From assembly GCF_042186555.1 (NCBI RefSeq), contig NC_133324.1:222071145-222135144 (forward strand): 64,000 nt of DNA, given 5' to 3'. This document shows, in pieces, positions 1 to 12,534 of this stretch (positions are counted from its first letter, which is position 1; every line of letters starts with the position of its first letter). The position numbers and the translations under genes are program-made. The stretch is from Aquarana catesbeiana (taxonomy: Eukaryota; Chordata; Amphibia; Anura; Ranidae). Under the pieces are notes generated by a model. It did no database searches and was not told the DNA's origin. It worked only from the letters and a program-made list of their open reading frames with translations.

Positions 1-880
1 TGCACTTCCTGGTTCTCCTCCCGTGGGAGTAGGCGTGTTTCTAGCCTCTCCCAGACTCCTGGGAGCTAGTCTCAGGCTTCCCAGGATGCCACTGAGCATG
101 TGCGGGAACGAGCGGTGAATGCTGGGAGCACAGCATTCACCACATCCAGGAAATAAATGCTTGTGGGCTTCAAATGCCCACAATGAAGATGGAAACCGCC
201 TGCAGTGAATATTATAAGTTATTCTTTCCGACGAAATCTGACACAGGCGGATATATTACACACAATATGTGAGTATGTAATGCTGAGAAGAAAAGTTTGT
301 GAATGAACTCAAAAAAATAAAAACGATAGATAGGTGGACCCCCGCTTTAAAGCTGGCTATACAATATACAGTATATTCTGACTGTACACTCTCCAATAGA
401 TCTACCATCATCTGTAGTACAAGGACCTACCTGACTAGATACAAATTGAATTGATTGTTTAGATTAATCTCCATATTACAAAGTTGTGGTGAATCTAAAG
501 GAGATTGTGCATACATATTGTATTATGTATGGCAGCTTTAGGCTAGCCATAAACATAGGATGCCAAATAAAAAATTAGACTAGTGAACAATCTCCCATGA
601 AAATCACAATAAGTGCTGCATGTGGCCAACTGATTATTTGGGGAAGGATGATCACACAACAGTTTTTTTTTAAATAAGGTTGACGCTACGGACATCTGCT
701 GAACAAATAAACGTGCATATCCATCTGAAACAGTCATTCATGTTTCTGGAAAAATCTTTTACAACAAAGTACTTTTGGTGGTCGGATCGTCCAAGTGCAG
801 TTGTGGTTTGCCTACGCTAGCCCACACAGTCAGGTTTTGCTGCAGATTTGGTCTGTCAGGTCATCAAAGTTAAACTGATA
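1..880. other. No feature recognised
   Basis: Sequence without a supported exon; isolated repeat pieces only. Confidence 0.35.
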
Positions 881-1243
881 TTAAAGCGGAGTTCCACCCA
901 AAAGTGGAAGCTCCGCTTATCTGCCCCCCCCCCCCCCCCCCCGATGCCACATTTGCCACCTTTCGCAGGGGGAAGCGGGTTTCTTTTTTTTGGACAGGTA
1001 CCCATCACCCACTTCCGGGAGACTGCGCCACAGCGACCTCGGCTCCCCTCCTCCTTCCTCCGCCACTGCCTTCACCTCCGACTTCCCTTCCTACGAATTG
1101 TGGCGGCAGTACCTGAGAGCCAAATCGGAAAATCGTCTAGGATCGATGGACAGGTAAGTTTGCTAATATTAAAAAACAGGAGCTACAGTATTTGTAGCTA
1201 CTGACTTTTAATTTTTTGGTGGGGGGATGGCACTCCTCTTTAA
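881..1243. mobile_element. TTAA-flanked MITE (TTAAAGCGGAGTTCCACCC)
   Basis: TTAA at 881-884 and 1240-1243; ends AAAGCGGAGTTCCACC and the inverse near 1230. Contains a C tract at 925-942. Kolobok-type transposons use TTAA, and this terminal sequence recurs at about 39315-39745 and 63540. Confidence 0.55.
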
Positions 1244-1646
1244 ACTCAAAAGCAAACATTTATTATATTGCAGCTTACCAATTCTTAGATGTGAGGGCTG
1301 CATTGCTTTTCTTTTTTTAGGCTTTCTTTCCCTTTCCTTTACCAAATGATCCAGCCAGTAAGTCTGTTATTTTTCAAAAGAACAAGCTGTCTTGCAGATG
1401 TATCAGTTACGGGGTTGAGACAAACCATTTACCAGTGACAGAGGTGCTCACAATGATCATGATCAAAAGCAAAAAAAATAAAACTGTTGCTGTAACTGAT
1501 AATAAAGTGTTAGATGGAGTTTGGCTCCAATTTGTTAGTGTATCTAAAGCTGCTAGTACAGCTAACACTTCCCTCCTCCTGGAGTGACAATGTTGCTGTC
1601 CAAAGGTGCCCCCTGTTCTCATTCATGCACAGTGGGGTCACTCTAA

Positions 1647-2082
1647 TGCCCCATACACACGGTCGGATTTTCCGACGGAAAATGTGCGATCGGAGCGTGT
1701 TGTCGGAAGTTCCGACCGTGTGTGGGCTCCATCGGACTTTTTCCATCGGATTTTCTGACACACAAAGTTTGAGAGCAGGCTATAAAATTTTCCGACAACA
1801 AAATCCGTTGTCGGAATTTCCGATCGTGTGTACACAAATCCGACACACAAAGTGCCACGCATGCTCAGAATAAATAAAGAGATGAAAGCTATTGGCTACT
1901 GCCCTGTTTATAGTCCCGACGTACGTGTTTTACGTCACCGCGTTCAGAATGATCGAATTTTTCCGACAACTTTGTGTGACCGGGTGCATGCAAGACAAGT
2001 TTGAGCCAACATCCGTCGGGAAAAAATCCTAGGATTTTGTTGTCGGAATGTCCGATCAATGTCTGACCGTGTGTACGAGGCA
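1647..2082 (-). mobile_element. Frog MITE, TGCCCCRTACACACGGTCGG family, with TAA duplication
   Basis: It begins TGCCCCATACACACGGTCGG and ends GTCTGACCGTGTGTACGAGGCA, flanked by TAA at 1644-1646 and 2083-2085. It is the inverted counterpart of the copies at 38.6 and 48.0 kb (shared inner GAGCATGCGTGGCACTTTG and ACGTACGT...CGTCACCGCGTT). Subterminal tandem CCGAC/GTCGG units account for the open frames here. Confidence 0.8.
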
Positions 2083-2198
2083 TAATGCAGGAGGTGTGTT
2101 ACTGGCCAGATCACCAAGTGAAAACAGAGGAAAAAAAAGCCTAAAAAGAGGGAAGCGAATGCAGCCACCACAACTAACAGCTGTGTAGTATGAAGGCC

Positions 2199-2596
2199 TA
2201 AGAGCCCATTCACACAGGGACGACTTCTGAATAGAAGTCTATGCAAGTCGCCCCAAGTTGCCCCCGAAGTCGTACAGGAACCTTTTTCTAAGTCGGAGCG
2301 ACTTGCGTCGCTCCCCTTAGAACGGTTTCATAGCACAGAACGGGAGGCGACTTGTCAGGCGACTAGGTCGCCTGACAAGTCGCCTCCTGTTCTGTGCTAT
2401 GAAACCGTTCTAAGGGGAGCGACGCAAGTCGCTCCGACTTAGAAAAAGGTTCCTGTACGACTTCGGGGGCAACTTGGGGCGACTTGCATAGACTTCTATA
2501 CAGAAGTCGTTTTGCAAGTCGCCCGGGCAGTCGTTTGAAGGTCGCCTCGCTGAGGCGACCTGCAAGTCGTGTTGCCCCTGTGTGAATGGGGTCTCA
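2199..2596. repeat. 400-bp foldback (long inverted repeat) element
   Basis: It begins CCCATTCACACAGGG, ends CCCTGTGTGAATGGG, and is complementary almost to its centre near 2362 (GGCGACTAGGTCGCC). Arms of over 110 nt (about 2247-2360 and 2365-2480) look identical apart from rare changes, so it should form a long hairpin. A shorter relative is at 18745-18998. Confidence 0.8.
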
Positions 2597-3167
2597 CTCC
2601 TAATGAATTTGTCCAGTTAGAGTAGACTTTCTGATTCCAGTGAATGAAGAATCAATTGACTCATCAATACCGCCAGGATGCCTGCCTGGAGCTTCTTCTT
2701 GTCTGTTGGTAGTATAATTATTTTTTCAAACCTGATTACACCCATAACACAGGGATTACACGATAAGCGTATTATTCATTTTTTGTTTCTATGTCTGGAT
2801 CCAACCATGAGTGCTAAGTGGCAATGAACTGGTGCTGTCCTCTCAGATGGAGGTGCCGTTAATGCATAACAAGCCATATTACAGTGTATTGGAATGGTAA
2901 TCATCCATAATGGCTCAGTGTAAATTACAGCTTTTCCAGGCAGTCAAGTAGAACTGTAGAACTGTGGAACTGCTTTATAAACTCACCTGCTGAGCACAGC
3001 CCATGAAATGCTTTTACAATGTAACTTAAAGGGCTTAGTCCTTCAAGCAGAAAGGGTACCAGAGGTCTGCAGGGCCCCAGGGCTTCCTAAAGTTTAAAGT
3101 AGAACTGTAGTCAAAATCTTTTTTTATGAATTTGGACATTGATGAAATATCTGCAGTTGTATCCATG

Positions 3168-3214
3168 GAGCCAATTAACCTACCAGCATGTCTTTGGAGA
3201 GTAGGAGGAAACCA
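3168..3214 (-). mobile_element. Fragment of the same SINE family
   Basis: The plus strand reads CCAATTAACCTACCAGCATG then TCTTTGGAGAGTAGGAGGAA, the reverse complement of the SINE central domain at about 5463-5512. It is truncated on both sides. Confidence 0.65.
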
Positions 3215-4032
3215 GATTTGTCAGGAATTGCCAGCAAATGCTGGGAAGGAAGCTGCAGCAAAACAAAAAGACATACAACATATGCCCTGCACACTTCCAT
3301 GACATTTTTTGGACATGTGTAGGACGACCAATGTCCAAAACTGGACGAAGCCCCACTCCTCTCCCCCTCCTCTCTGTGGCGCTGACATTGTAACTCTGGG
3401 CACCCGGCTGTGGCTATACAGTCGGGCGCGCACTGCACGTTGTGAATGGCCGAGCAATCTTCTGGGACCTGTGACGTGTCCCATAAGATTGCAGGGAGGG
3501 AGGGAAGGAGGGAGAGGTGCACTTCCTTCCAACACCGTAGCACCAGGGGAGGAAGTGGGAGCTGGGTGCCTGTCAAAACTGGGTACCCGCCCCCCCCCAA
3601 AAAATGACATGCCAAATGTGGCATGTCAGGGGAAGTTCCATCTGTGGGTGGAACTCCACTTTAAGGAAGCTTAATAGCAGCTATTTTAAGGCCTCATACA
3701 CATGGGTGCCCTGGGCCATAGAACATAAATATAAGGGATATTTTTCTGCCTAGGAGCTATAGGTGCTTCATACAGCCATTCAATAGCTGTACAATTACAA
3801 CCCTGGATGCAGACTTTCTGCATCCAGGGATGTAAGTCCATATGCATACGTTTATCAAGTCCTGGCATATACTGTTGTGAGCCATTGACTTATATTGTAG
3901 GTGTGCACTGCACCTGTAGCTCTTGAACCGAAAAATACTCCCAAATTTGATGTCCTACAGCCCCAGGCAGTCCTATGCATGAGGCCTAAAGTGATACTTA
4001 ACACTACAGCCCCAGGCAGTCCTATGTATGAG

Positions 4033-4287
4033 CAAATCCAAACAACACAACACAATCTTCTGCGCTTGGGGGCTTAGTCTATAGGTGGGTGGTGCAGCCA
4101 TCTGGTACCCCCTAACACCCGGTCCAGGTTGCAGGTGTCTAGAGAAATGGTTTCATTTGCTGGAGTACAGACAAGCCTTTTTATCACATTTGTTTGTGAG
4201 TATTACTATTGCTGTTACATTTTTTAATAAATTTTATCTTTGGTAATGCACAAGGTCAGTGTGCCCTGCTTTCTTCTCTATATGTTT
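4033..4287 (+). mobile_element. 255-bp retroposed insertion with 16-bp target duplication
   Basis: Exact direct repeats CAGTCCTATGTATGAG at 4017-4032 and 4288-4303 flank 255 bp that interrupt the second unit of an approximately 49-bp tandem duplication (first unit about 3955-4003, second 4004-4032 continued at 4304-4324). The insert contains TTTTTTAATAAATTTTATC and ends CTTTCTTCTCTATATGTTT, similar to the TTTCTTTTCCTTTTTTATAT end of the 53.5-kb insertion (minus strand). Long target duplications point to target-primed reverse transcription. Confidence 0.6.
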
Positions 4288-5334
4288 CAGTCCTATGTAT
4301 GAGGCCTAACGTGATACTTAACACACTTATTAAGATTGATATTTAACACTCCCAACCTGGAGCTGAAAGGTTCTGTAAAGATTTCAACAAATTTTGCTAA
4401 AAGCTCTACAAATGCTTTGTAAATCCTGCTATACACACTGCTCTATTATAAGCTGATGCCAATATAAACACGACTTAACACAAATGATCTTTTCACTTTG
4501 AATGTGCCAGAGCATGTTTAGATGAGGACATTTTCTACTGAAATCAATGGCCATCTATGTCCAGCCATAATGGGTGAGTAGGAGATGTGTAAACATGTGT
4601 TTGTGCCATGTAAAGCAGATGTTGCAGAATATGTTTTCTGCATCTCTCGTTGACTAAATCATCCCCAGACTCCTTATACATCACACATTAACGCAGGCTG
4701 TGAATGAGTAACTCTCTGCCATTCTAGTATATATTAAACTGACATGTGATCTTACATATGTTCAAATAGGGAACCTGATTAATAAACACTAACATGTTAC
4801 ATACCTGACTGCTTGCAGAATGGTCAGCAATGCTAAGAGTGATTCACGTCACTGACAAACAATTTAGTAGAATTCATACCTAAGCAGTAATAGTCTCCAC
4901 ATGGCCAGAATGCATGCTCAGCTGGCCCCAAAAATACACAGAATTACATCTCTACCAATTTTCTACTCTTGTTAAACTATCGTCTTTAGGTATATTTTTG
5001 TTTCCTTGGCACACATATAATTCCCTTATGTCCTTCACTTTGCCTATATTTAGAACAGTTATTGGTTAGATTAGATTTTTTTAAACCCAGTTGCAATATA
5101 TTTGTAACATGAATTGTCTTTGAAGGAAAACAGGTTGCTGGGATATGGAATGCCTGGGGTGACAGATAAAGGCCACCACAGCATATTATGAGGTTATTGT
5201 ATGACCATATCTATTGTAACCTGCCACCAGATGCCTGGCACAGATGGTCAACTATGGCCATGTCTGTTATAAACAGGGACTTCTTTCAACTGTGAATGAG
5301 TATTCCACCACTGAATTCCAAATTTCCCTTTATA

Positions 5335-5673
5335 GGGCGGCACAGTGGTGTAGTGGATAGCACTTTCGCCAAGCAGTAAGAAGGGTCGCTGGTTCGAAAC
5401 CCAACCACGACACTACCTGCCTGGAGTTTGCATGTTCTCCCTGTGCCTGCGTGGGTTTCCTCCGGGTCCTCCGGTTTCCTCCCACACTCCAAAGACATGC
5501 TGGTAGGTTAATTGGATTGTGTCTAAATTGTCCCTAGTATGCATGAATGCGAGTTAGGGGCCTTAGAGTGTAAGCTCCTTGAGGGTAGGGACTGATGTGA
5601 ATGTACAATGTATATGTAAAGCGCTGTGTAAATTGACGACGCTATATAAGTACCTGAAATAAATAAATAAATT
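5335..5673 (+). mobile_element. tRNA-derived SINE with conserved central domain
   Basis: Head GGCGGCACAGTGGTGTAGTG with A-box-like TAGTGGATAGC and B box GGTTCGAAACC (5391-5401) mark a tRNA-related pol III promoter. The middle GTTCTCCCTGTGCCTGCGTG and GGTTTCCTCC is the conserved core typical of V-type SINEs. The tail (AAGCTCCTTGAGGGTAGGGA, GCGCTGTGTAAATTGACGAC, then AAATAAATAAATAAA) resembles an L2-type LINE end. It is not a functional tRNA gene. Confidence 0.85.
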
Positions 5674-7359
5674 CAGTCAAGTGCTAGTAGTGTTGCAGCT
5701 CACAAAGAACTTCTGGAATTCTTCTTTTCTTATTGATATCTGTCTAACCTATACACATTGGCACTATTAAGCAATAGGTTAATACTATCGCTATTTTGCT
5801 ATGGTCACCAGTAACATTTATTGTCAACCTGGAAAATGACACTTGGCATTTTAATCTAAATGGTGGTTGTGGGGAAATAATCACATATATAAGTTTATAG
5901 TCAATATCTAAAGAGCCAAAGGGTGTTATTTCCCCTCCCTAGAGAAAATAACATAACATGTGACCTGCCTAATAGGCAATAACAAGAGTCTGCAGCAGTC
6001 AGAGGAAATCATTGTCTTGCATGGAGAGTTTCTCAACACCTTGTAAGTAGTGGTTTGTCCTTCTGTGGAGGAGAGGGAATTATTAAAGTATTGTACACGT
6101 GCCACTGTAGGTCAAGTTTTGCTGCGGATCCCAACTCTCCGGGAAATTATTTATATGTAGGGTATTTGGGGGTCTCTGGCCCATGTCAGCCCATTTGTGA
6201 AAGCCCAAGGAGATATTCATAACTATGGATGAAGCACAACCATTCTAAACCAGATTTCCATTGAATCCTAGGGTTCCTCCAGAGGTTGTTAGGGTTTCCT
6301 TGAGCTGTGCCTGCATATTTCTGCATCTAATGCTACTTGGCAAAGCCAGCAACATGACACCAAGTATTTTTTTTTTTAGCTGCCCGAAAGGGTGGCATTC
6401 TGACCATCACTGTACGGGGTGTGACAATTTAACTCTCAGAATAGCACTATAGTGGCAAATCACACTCAAGTGTGTTTGGACATGTTTTAGCTTGCACTCA
6501 CCTAAGTCGCAGACCAGCTGACTCAGTCGTTACAGAGTAGTAGAAGAAATAACCCGTGTGTTGCACTGTTGGCAGAAAAGGAGTGACATGAATATGGAGC
6601 AGTGGATTAGCATCAAATTTTGTGTGAAAATAGGCAAAATTGTGAGTAAAACTTAAACTGTTACAACATTTCAACTGTGAACATTTTATGAAGAAATACA
6701 TTGTTACTTGGAAATTCTGAAAAAGTTGCAGGAATCTGTTCAGAGGAAAAGACGCTGGATTCTCCACCACGACAATGCTCCAGTGACATTTTTATTCACA
6801 GTCCATTACAATCTCCCTACTGCCCACTAATGTACAGGGCATTTTTACTTTTGATCCCTGATTAATTGGTTTAGTAAGGGTTCCCCAAGGCCTAAAGTTA
6901 TTTTAGGGGTTCCCCTGGGGGTGAAAATGATGAGAAAGGCTGATCTAGCAGATCAGTACCCAAAATAATTGATTTCTATGTGTTAGTCTTCACAGCTAAG
7001 GCCTGCTTCTCCTAAAAAAGACACATAAAGATGCATAATGTGATTGATGAAAATCTCACATCTCAGACTACTTTAGCAAGATGTTATACAAGAGTAGGGA
7101 TAAGCTGGATGCTCAATTGCTTGCAAACATTTGCTCGTGAACAAATGGGGCATTCGCTGCAAATTTGAGTGCCGCGAAACGCCCCATAATGCACTGCGAG
7201 TTCACAGTGCATTGGCATCTGATGATTGCCCCAAGCATGCACCTGAACTATATATTATATATATATATATATATACTAGCCTGCATATTAAGCACACTGC
7301 CTGTATGGCACAAATACCACAAAAGACTTTAAAATGTCATTGATGTTAAAGGGGGCAAT

Positions 7360-7597
7360 ACACGGTATTAAGAACTGGGGTATGTAAACTTTCGATCAGG
7401 GTCATTTGGGTAGTTTCTGTTGTGATTATGATTTAAGAAGAGTAAACACAGCTTATTGATAATAAATGGCTTCAGCCAAACATTAACCATGAGTGAAAGA
7501 AAAGTTTTTGTGTTGTCATTCATATTCCCTGAAAAATAGCCAAGAAATCATAAATTCTGCCAGGGTATGTAAACTTATGAGCACAACTGTATATATA
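7360..7597. mobile_element. Tc1-like transposon end fragment
   Basis: GGGTATGTAAACTTATGAGC ACAACTGTAT is the terminal repeat of a common vertebrate Tc1 family, with the inner repeat copy GGGTATGTAAACTTTCGATC at 7378. Only the terminal region remains; no transposase. Confidence 0.65.
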
Positions 7598-9059
7598 CTC
7601 TGCATTTAGTGTACACTAGATATTCAGTGTAGACTCTATATTCAGTCAGTTCAGGCAGTGTAGTATATATAACACAGTGTATTGAAGTGGTTAAGGGGAA
7701 CCCCGTGCCAAAAAAAAAAAAAAAAATGGTGTGGCCCCCAAAATCCACACCTGACCCTTATCAGAGCATGCAACCTGGCTGGATAGGGGAGGATGAGCGA
7801 GAGCACCCCCCCTTAAACTATACCAGACCACATGCCCTCAACATGGGGAGGGTGTTTGAGGTCACCTGAGGGCAGGTGACAGATGCACACTGTCGGAGTC
7901 AAGAGTGCACCACTAAGGTAGTGGACCCTACGGCTGAGTCTAAGAGCCAGCAGGTGTTCACCAGAGCCTCTAGTGGTGAGGATGGACTGCACTACAACTG
8001 GCTCCAGGTTGCAGGCCCCAGGGTCTCCCAGCTCGCGCTCACGGTAGGCTACTGGAGGATAGAGTGGAAGCAGCAGTCCAGGACAACAAGGGATAGTCAG
8101 GAGATAAGCCAAAGGTCGGGGCAACTAGCAGACAAGGATTAGATAAAGAACGCGCCAAAGGTCAGGGTAACAAGGGGTCAGGGATAGTCAAAGAACAAGC
8201 CAAGATCTGTGAACAGAAACAGACGTAGAGCACACTGCAAGAAACACACAGGAAGCCAAACACGCAATATTGATCAGCAAGGCTTGGCTTGCAGTGCGCA
8301 GGTTAATATAGTGTTCCTAGTTAGAGGCTGGGGTGGAGCCATGCTTGAGGGAAGGTTACTTAAGCATACAGTTGAACAGCGATTGGCCTCTAAGCTGAAC
8401 ACAACAGAAAGGTGAGCAAACAGACATGAACACTACTGCAGAGTCATGACAAAGGGCATCATCCCCACAACCCTTGCCCAGTGGTTGCAAGGGTTTGCGG
8501 GCAAGTGTCCCGCGATGTCCATCTTCAATCATGGCATTGACGAACTCGAAAAAAAAAAAGCTCTGCCTCGATGGGAGGCGTCTCGACGACTGCTGTCTCT
8601 TGGCTGTGACAGCTGTTATATAGGCAAGGGCGGGACCCATGGCCGGTACAAGGGGTGGGCAGAAGGGGCGGATCAATTTAATATAAGAAGGGGGGCGCAG
8701 TGCTGGCAGTGTGCTGCTAAACTTTCTGGGCAACAAGTGACTGTGGCTACTGCTGGCCGCCCCTACAACACTGCGCCTGTTTGCAAAGATGTGCCGAGTG
8801 CGCTCCTGCACCCGGCACAAGCAAAGGACCCGGTCTTCCCTTCCCTGTCAGGCGCTTTCCAGTCTCGGCGAGACGTGATGTCACGAGAGGCCGGCAGGGA
8901 GATGGGAGAGAGGACCATAGAGAGCTTCCGGGCGAGAGGAGGAACCAACCAGGCAGTCAATAACAAAGTAATCAGATGGGCATCTATGAATGAATGTATC
9001 GGCTAACTCTGGTGGTGGTGGGGGGAAGAGGTGCTCCATATTACAAATACCATTGGTAA
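7598..9059. repeat. Dispersed repeats, no gene
   Basis: A degenerate direct-repeat region (8085-8215: GATAGTCAGGAGATAAGCCA, GTCAGGGATAGTCAAAGAAC and similar) joins a GC-rich block (8450-8950). The long open frames on both strands at 8356-9006 lack splice sites, start context and recognisable domains. Confidence 0.45.
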
Positions 9060-9490
9060 TTAAAGGGTAAGTTCACCTTTATAGAAAAATCTGTAAAGTG
9101 AACTTACACAGGACGCCCTCCTCACTCCCCCCGGTACCGCTGACCTGGAGCGTGGCAATCACCCGCTATGAGACATTGGGCCGCCGCCTCACTGGTCCGG
9201 GGCTTAATCTCCAAAATGTCCCTCATCAGCAGGTATGTTTAGGAGCATTCTAATTGGTTGGCGTCGTCACATGGGCAGCACCGACCAATCAGAACCTACG
9301 TAACCCATCCTGTCACTGCGGGCGAAGAGGAGAGAAAGCCGCAGGGATTTCAAATCCCCAGGCCAGTACAGTGGCGATACCAGCTGTCAGTGCGGGGGAT
9401 CGCTGGACTCCAGGTTAGCAGGACCAGGAGGGAGGGGGTCCAGTGTAAGTTCACCTTACAGATTTTCTGTAAGGTGAACTTACACTTTAA
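9060..9490. mobile_element. TTAA-flanked MITE (AAGGGTAAGTTCACCTTTA)
   Basis: TTAA at 9060-9063 and 9487-9490 with inverted ends GTAAGTTCACCTTTA and TAAGGTGAACTTAC. A second member with ends GGTTCACCTTT and AAAGGTGAACTTATCC lies at about 62025-62513. Confidence 0.6.
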
Positions 9491-10020
9491 TTTGCCGACC
9501 CGTCGCAGTACATATACTGCGACGGGGCTGCAGCTACAGTATTGTATTGTTTTAAGTGTTTTCTGGTTTTGAAAGGATACTCACTCTTTCTTTATACCCG
9601 GGGGGGAGGGGGAGGCGCAGTTTGCCATCTTTGCATTGGGGACCAGATGGCCTTGTCCCGGCACTGGCTGGGCCAGCCGGTGAAATAACCAGGTGACCCT
9701 GCCCCTTCTGACGGCATGTGCCTTTATAACAGCTGTCACCGCGAAAAGACAGCAGTCGGTGAGACGCCTCCCATTGAGGCGGAGCTTTTTTTTTTCTATT
9801 TTTCAGGTCCGTCGGCGCCGTGATTGAAGATGGATGGACATTGCGGGACACTTTTTTTTTTAATAAAGGAATTGTCAAAAAACTGTCTTTTGTGTTTTTT
9901 ACTTTTTGACACTTTTTTTGGTGAATGGGTAGGGGTACAACGTACCCGCTACCGATTTACATGGGGGGGGGGGGCAGGATCTAGGGGCCCCCTTGTTAAA
10001 TAAAATTTTGGCATGGAGTT
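9491..10020. repeat. Repeat arrays without genes
   Basis: Ranid-type dispersed repeat (CTGCGACGGGGCTGC, CGGAGCTTTTTTTTTC) with G and T homopolymers. A related block in inverse orientation is at about 8450-8720 (GCTCTGCCTCGATGGGAGGC, CTGCTGTCTCTTGGC). The open frames read here on either strand are repeat-derived. Confidence 0.5.
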
Positions 10021-11946
10021 ACCATTAATATCCATACCAGATCCTAAGGGCCTAAGGACGTTTTTTTTCCTTGAATTTTATCTATATTACCGGGAGCCAG
10101 CAATACATTACAGCCGCAAGCAAGTTTAAATGACATTATTTTCCTTTAGAAATTTCATTTTGCTGCGGGACTATAAAACAATCTCACAGATGTGCTACTT
10201 TACAGGCAGACTAAGGGGACCCCCCAGGCATGAAATTTAAAGGAATATTTAATTTTTATTGTTTCACTTTAAGCATTATTAAAATCACTGCTCCTGAAAA
10301 AAATATAGTTTTTAAAACTTTTTTTTTGCATTGCATGTATCATGTCCCCTGGGACAGGACCCGGGTCCCCAAACACTTTTTTATGGCAATAACTTGCATA
10401 AAAGCCTTTAAAATGAGCACTTTTAATTTTTCATGTTCGTGTCCCATATACTTTAATGGTGTTGGCACAAATTTTTTGCCTGTTCACATGTTCTGGTGCA
10501 AACCGAACCAGGGGCTGTGCGGCTCATCCCTATCCAATAGCTTTTTCTGCTGGTGATTTTTTAATACCCTAAAGCACCTAATGATTCCACCTTGAGCTGG
10601 TAATCTTCACTGTTTCAGTGTTGGTATTAGTGACTTCATGTACATATTAGTGAAGAGAATATGTGCTAAATTATTAGGACAGGTACAGAGCGATAAAAAA
10701 AAAAGTCATATTCTCTGGTACACTTGATATAATATATATTAGTATTTTAGATGGGACCGGACACAGATGTAGAAGTAGCCCTAGGCTTTCATATCAGGGA
10801 TTCCTTGAAAAGTCTTTCCATTACCCAGATACTGCTTAATATCCGGTGATTTTGAAAACTGATTACATTTTATTGTTATAAGCTTTAAAAGAAACCTGAG
10901 CTGGGGAAAAAATGTAGGCTGCCATTGCTGACCTCTGTCTTTTGAAAAAACGAAATGCTCAGCTGTCAGGTATACATTTTCAATACATTCTGAATCACTG
11001 ACCTGGAACACGTATGCAAATCAGGTGATCTGACTTCCCTTGCAGTGCTCTTGTTCTGGGTCTGTGACTCAGAAAGTATAGAAGCCACAAGCACAAGGCA
11101 GCTATTATTTTCAAAAGCTGGTGGTCAATAGAAACCTAGACATTTCTCAAAGTGTTAGTTCCGTTTAATCATTACTTCCCCTATAATCTTGACTTTGCAT
11201 TTACAGTGCATTTTTTTTAGTGTACTTACATTTTTCTTGTTGGATAAACAGTGGCAGCAGCATAGCCATAGATTGTTAAGCGAGTCATGGCAAGCAGGTA
11301 ATTACCAATAAGTCATATAAATTCAGGGCAAGACAAATTGTGCCCCAACAACCATGGGTATATATATATCTCTGCCCTCAGACCCCAACACATGTTACAG
11401 GAAAGATAAAGTAATTTTTGTACTATTAGAGTAGAGTAATCATCACTCTCCGTTTATTTTCAATAAGCACTGTTGTATTCAGACAGAGAACTCCCAGAGC
11501 TGTCTAAATAAGCCAACAGTGATTGCATCTTATAGGATGCGGTCATTGTCTGGCCATCAGATCTCCACCCAGCGCATTCAATTTTGCAATCGAAGTTTGT
11601 TGAGCTGGGTGGTGCGGGTGCCTGCTATTCAGCCCTCGGCCCCATTCACCCCTTTGTGGTTTTTGCCTTATGCGTTTTACCATTGAAATAAATGGAAGCG
11701 TAATAAAATGCACAGTTTGTAGCAGAGTATGTTTTCTCACACATTTTCTTTCTTTTGCCTTCTCATAACATGAAAAACAACTACTCTTGTTGCTCACAGC
11801 CCCCCCATGGAGAATCTCACCTGAATAAAAATTGAGCTTCTTTCTGATGCTTTAAGTCCTAATTAGGCCCAGGGTTGTTATTGTGTCTTGTGGATGTAAA
11901 TTTGACCGTAAATCCTATTATTCACTGTGTCATTTTTAAATTCCAG
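10021..11946. other. No gene recognised; presumed intron or upstream region of the mucin-like gene
   Basis: AT-rich sequence with scattered repeat pieces and no splice-bounded frame. The first exon of the mucin-like gene, with its signal peptide, should lie here or further upstream, but I found no candidate I would defend. Confidence 0.4.
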
Positions 11947-12534
11947 CTTTAGTGGGAGCTATTGTTTTTTGGCTGAGTAACACTGCAGCAGACATATTCT
12001 TCTTACTTGCTGACGATTCTACCACAAACCACGGATCTTCAGCTCCTGTACCTCTGACAAGAACTTTTGGAAGCAGGACTTACAATCTCAGCACCTCTCC
12101 AGAGACACGTGACATTGAGGGGGGTTTAATTGAGGAGACAACTTTTATCTTTGCTGACATCCCTACTCAATCAGAGTCAGAAGAGTCAGAAGCTTCTTCT
12201 AATACAACACCGACTGTAACAGATATCTATCCCGCTACAACAGAAAGATACAATTTTTCAACTGAGCATCTGGACAAGGACTGGATTAGTTTGGGCCCAA
12301 CTACTGTCCAAAGTCGTCCAGATAATACCACTGGAACAGTTCCTGGAACAAACATAGTTACGCATCATACACACTTACCTCCGGGATCTTCCTTTACTGA
12401 AAAGGGCTCAGTTCCTGAAAATACAACTGCTAAAATGGAGACTAACAAATCTGTTTGTATTCGCACCTCTAGTCTAACAGATGCCGAGGTCCTGGCACTC
12501 GTCATAGGAGCTGTGTTCCTCACTATAGTACTAA
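11947..12534 (+). CDS. Exon: mucin ectodomain and start of membrane segment
   Basis: Open frame of 196 residues, rich in Thr, Ser, Glu and Pro, with one cysteine (SVCIRTSS) just before the membrane segment. The reading frame is closed upstream by TAA at 11937-11939, inside the putative intron, which supports the acceptor at 11945-11946. The exon begins with two bases of a split codon. No repeat family covers this stretch, unlike most of the window. Confidence 0.75.

Noticed and set aside
5335..5420. Functional tRNA gene
   Set aside because: A and B boxes are present, but no cloverleaf with proper stems forms, and the sequence continues into a SINE core and LINE-like tail.
7165..7190. GCGAAACGCCCC as another hammerhead
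   Set aside because: No CTGANGA-like element precedes it at the required distance and stem II cannot form.
8356..9006. Long open frames on both strands as genes
   Set aside because: Repeat-derived GC-rich block, both strands open, no splice sites or recognisable domain; related sequence recurs at 9.6-9.8 kb.
11952..11954. GTG as start codon of the mucin-like frame
   Set aside because: It lies 5 bases after a good splice acceptor, and the product would lack a signal peptide; the frame is an internal exon.
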